A stretch of DNA of 64,000 bases from assembly GCF_051020765.1 (NCBI RefSeq), contig NC_134934.1:2418001-2482000 (forward strand). Reading direction: 5' to 3'. This document shows, piece by piece, positions 63,300 to 64,000 of this stretch (position 1 is its first letter; each line of letters begins with the position of its first letter). The position numbers and the translations under genes were made by a program. This DNA is from Lasioglossum baleicum (lineage: Eukaryota; Arthropoda; Insecta; Hymenoptera; Halictidae). The notes under the pieces are model-generated. The model had not been told where the DNA came from. It made no database searches and was given only the letters and a program-made list of their open reading frames with translations.

Positions 63300-63343
63300 T
63301 TAACCCCTTGCCGTATATCAACGAGTCACACTGGTCATGAAGA
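63300..63343 (+). mobile_element. TTAA-type element terminus
   Basis: TTAACCCCTTGCCGTATATC followed by ACGAGTCACACTGGTCATGA matches the copy at 7996-8039. A looser relative, TTAACCCTTTGCGGTCTTAT, begins at 34999. Confidence 0.5.
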
Positions 63344-64000
63344 TGTTACGCGTTTCTTTTTAGATGAAATAAAATTTGGGTCGTTTTTAACACGTTCCGT
63401 GTCAAGCTGTTTTTGCTCGACTTTTCATTCAGGCCATTTGATGTTTTCACTAAAGATTGATATATTATCACACAATATTTCATTACCTCATCAATCCATA
63501 AGTAATTAGCTTGTATAGAGTAGTTGTCACATCGTGTACCATCCGTGGTACACGTGGCGCTGCAATCAATTTTAACTTTTCAAAAAAAGAAGGAATTAGG
63601 GCATTGAGCCATGACTTTTTTCGTGTGAATCGTTTTCGATTTCAAGAAAAATGTTTTTTTTTCGTTTCGATGTAATGCGGAGATTCGTCAAGTCGGCTGT
63701 TTGACGGTTTTCGCAATTTCCACGTGCCTGCTGGTTACGCGTGCTACGAGTATTCCCACGCTGTGACAGCTCAAACGAACCCGCTCCCTCCGAGCTGGCA
63801 CAGGTGTTTGACCGCTCGAGGATTTCTTCCGTGGAACTTAAGCACGAAACCTCGTGACGACCGGTGACATCAGAGGAATACAACCGCGAAAGAGAAAGAG
63901 AGAATAGGAACGATAGTTTTAGTACTCTTGAATAACGTTAGTATGCCATCCATTTCTCTCATAAATGCATAAAATCTTATATCACACACGGTTGTTTATA

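Larger units (their letters stand above)
31649..64000 (-). other. upstream vn intron or 5' flank, no recognised exon
   Basis: Sequence upstream of the EGF exon in gene direction. The EGF exon begins in phase 1, so at least one more coding exon must exist upstream. I examined minus-strand splice-donor-like sites here but found no exon with Ig-domain character, so it may be missed or lie beyond 64000. The region contains MITEs, fold-back elements, a hAT-type element, microsatellites and degenerate repeats, listed separately. Long stretches such as 38700-39500, 46000-47250 and 56450-58250 are ordinary AT-rich DNA in which I see nothing specific. Confidence 0.5.

Overview
The window looks like a stretch of insect nuclear genome, probably a hymenopteran such as an ant or bee; the species cannot be read from sequence alone. 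The reasons are very sparse coding sequence, abundant (GA)n/(CT)n microsatellites, alternating AT-rich and CpG-rich segments, many short inverted-repeat transposons, and one recognisable spliced gene of insect type. There are no bacterial operons, rRNA genes, tRNA genes or CRISPR arrays.

The only well-supported gene runs on the minus strand. Two coding exons, at 31540-31648 and 62-188, join in frame to give one complete six-cysteine EGF-like domain followed by a short tail and a stop codon, with no membrane segment. This is best read as the 3' end of vein (vn), the secreted neuregulin-like EGF-receptor ligand. The exons are separated by a 31,351-bp phase-2 intron that falls inside the EGF domain, between its 4th and 5th cysteines. 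Positions 31649-64000 lie upstream in the gene direction and are probably another large intron or 5' flank. I could not find the expected Ig-domain exon or the signal-peptide exon there.

The rest is intronic or intergenic and is shaped by repeats. At 4158-6210 there is a 2.05-kb near-perfect long palindrome with CACTG termini, a TAA target duplication and a 55-codon open frame in its loop. A MITE family with termini TAGACTGCGGAT..., present as about eight near-complete and about ten partial copies, is spread across the whole window. Fold-back elements with TACAGGGTG termini lie at 41.9, 43.7 and 51.2 kb. A 598-bp hAT-type element with an exact 8-bp target duplication lies at 62127-62724 and is filled with TAGTCA motifs. 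Smaller TTAA-flanked (piggyBac-like) and mariner-terminus remnants are scattered. Degenerate direct repeats occur at 13.95-14.38, 14.85-15.1, 36.9-37.4 and 47.3-47.57 kb.

Most open reading frames here are chance frames in GC-rich or (CT)n sequence. One short minus-strand frame at 40553-40723 has a more coding-like composition and is listed as a tentative gene; two others (30475-30645 and the palindrome loop) are flagged only as curiosities.
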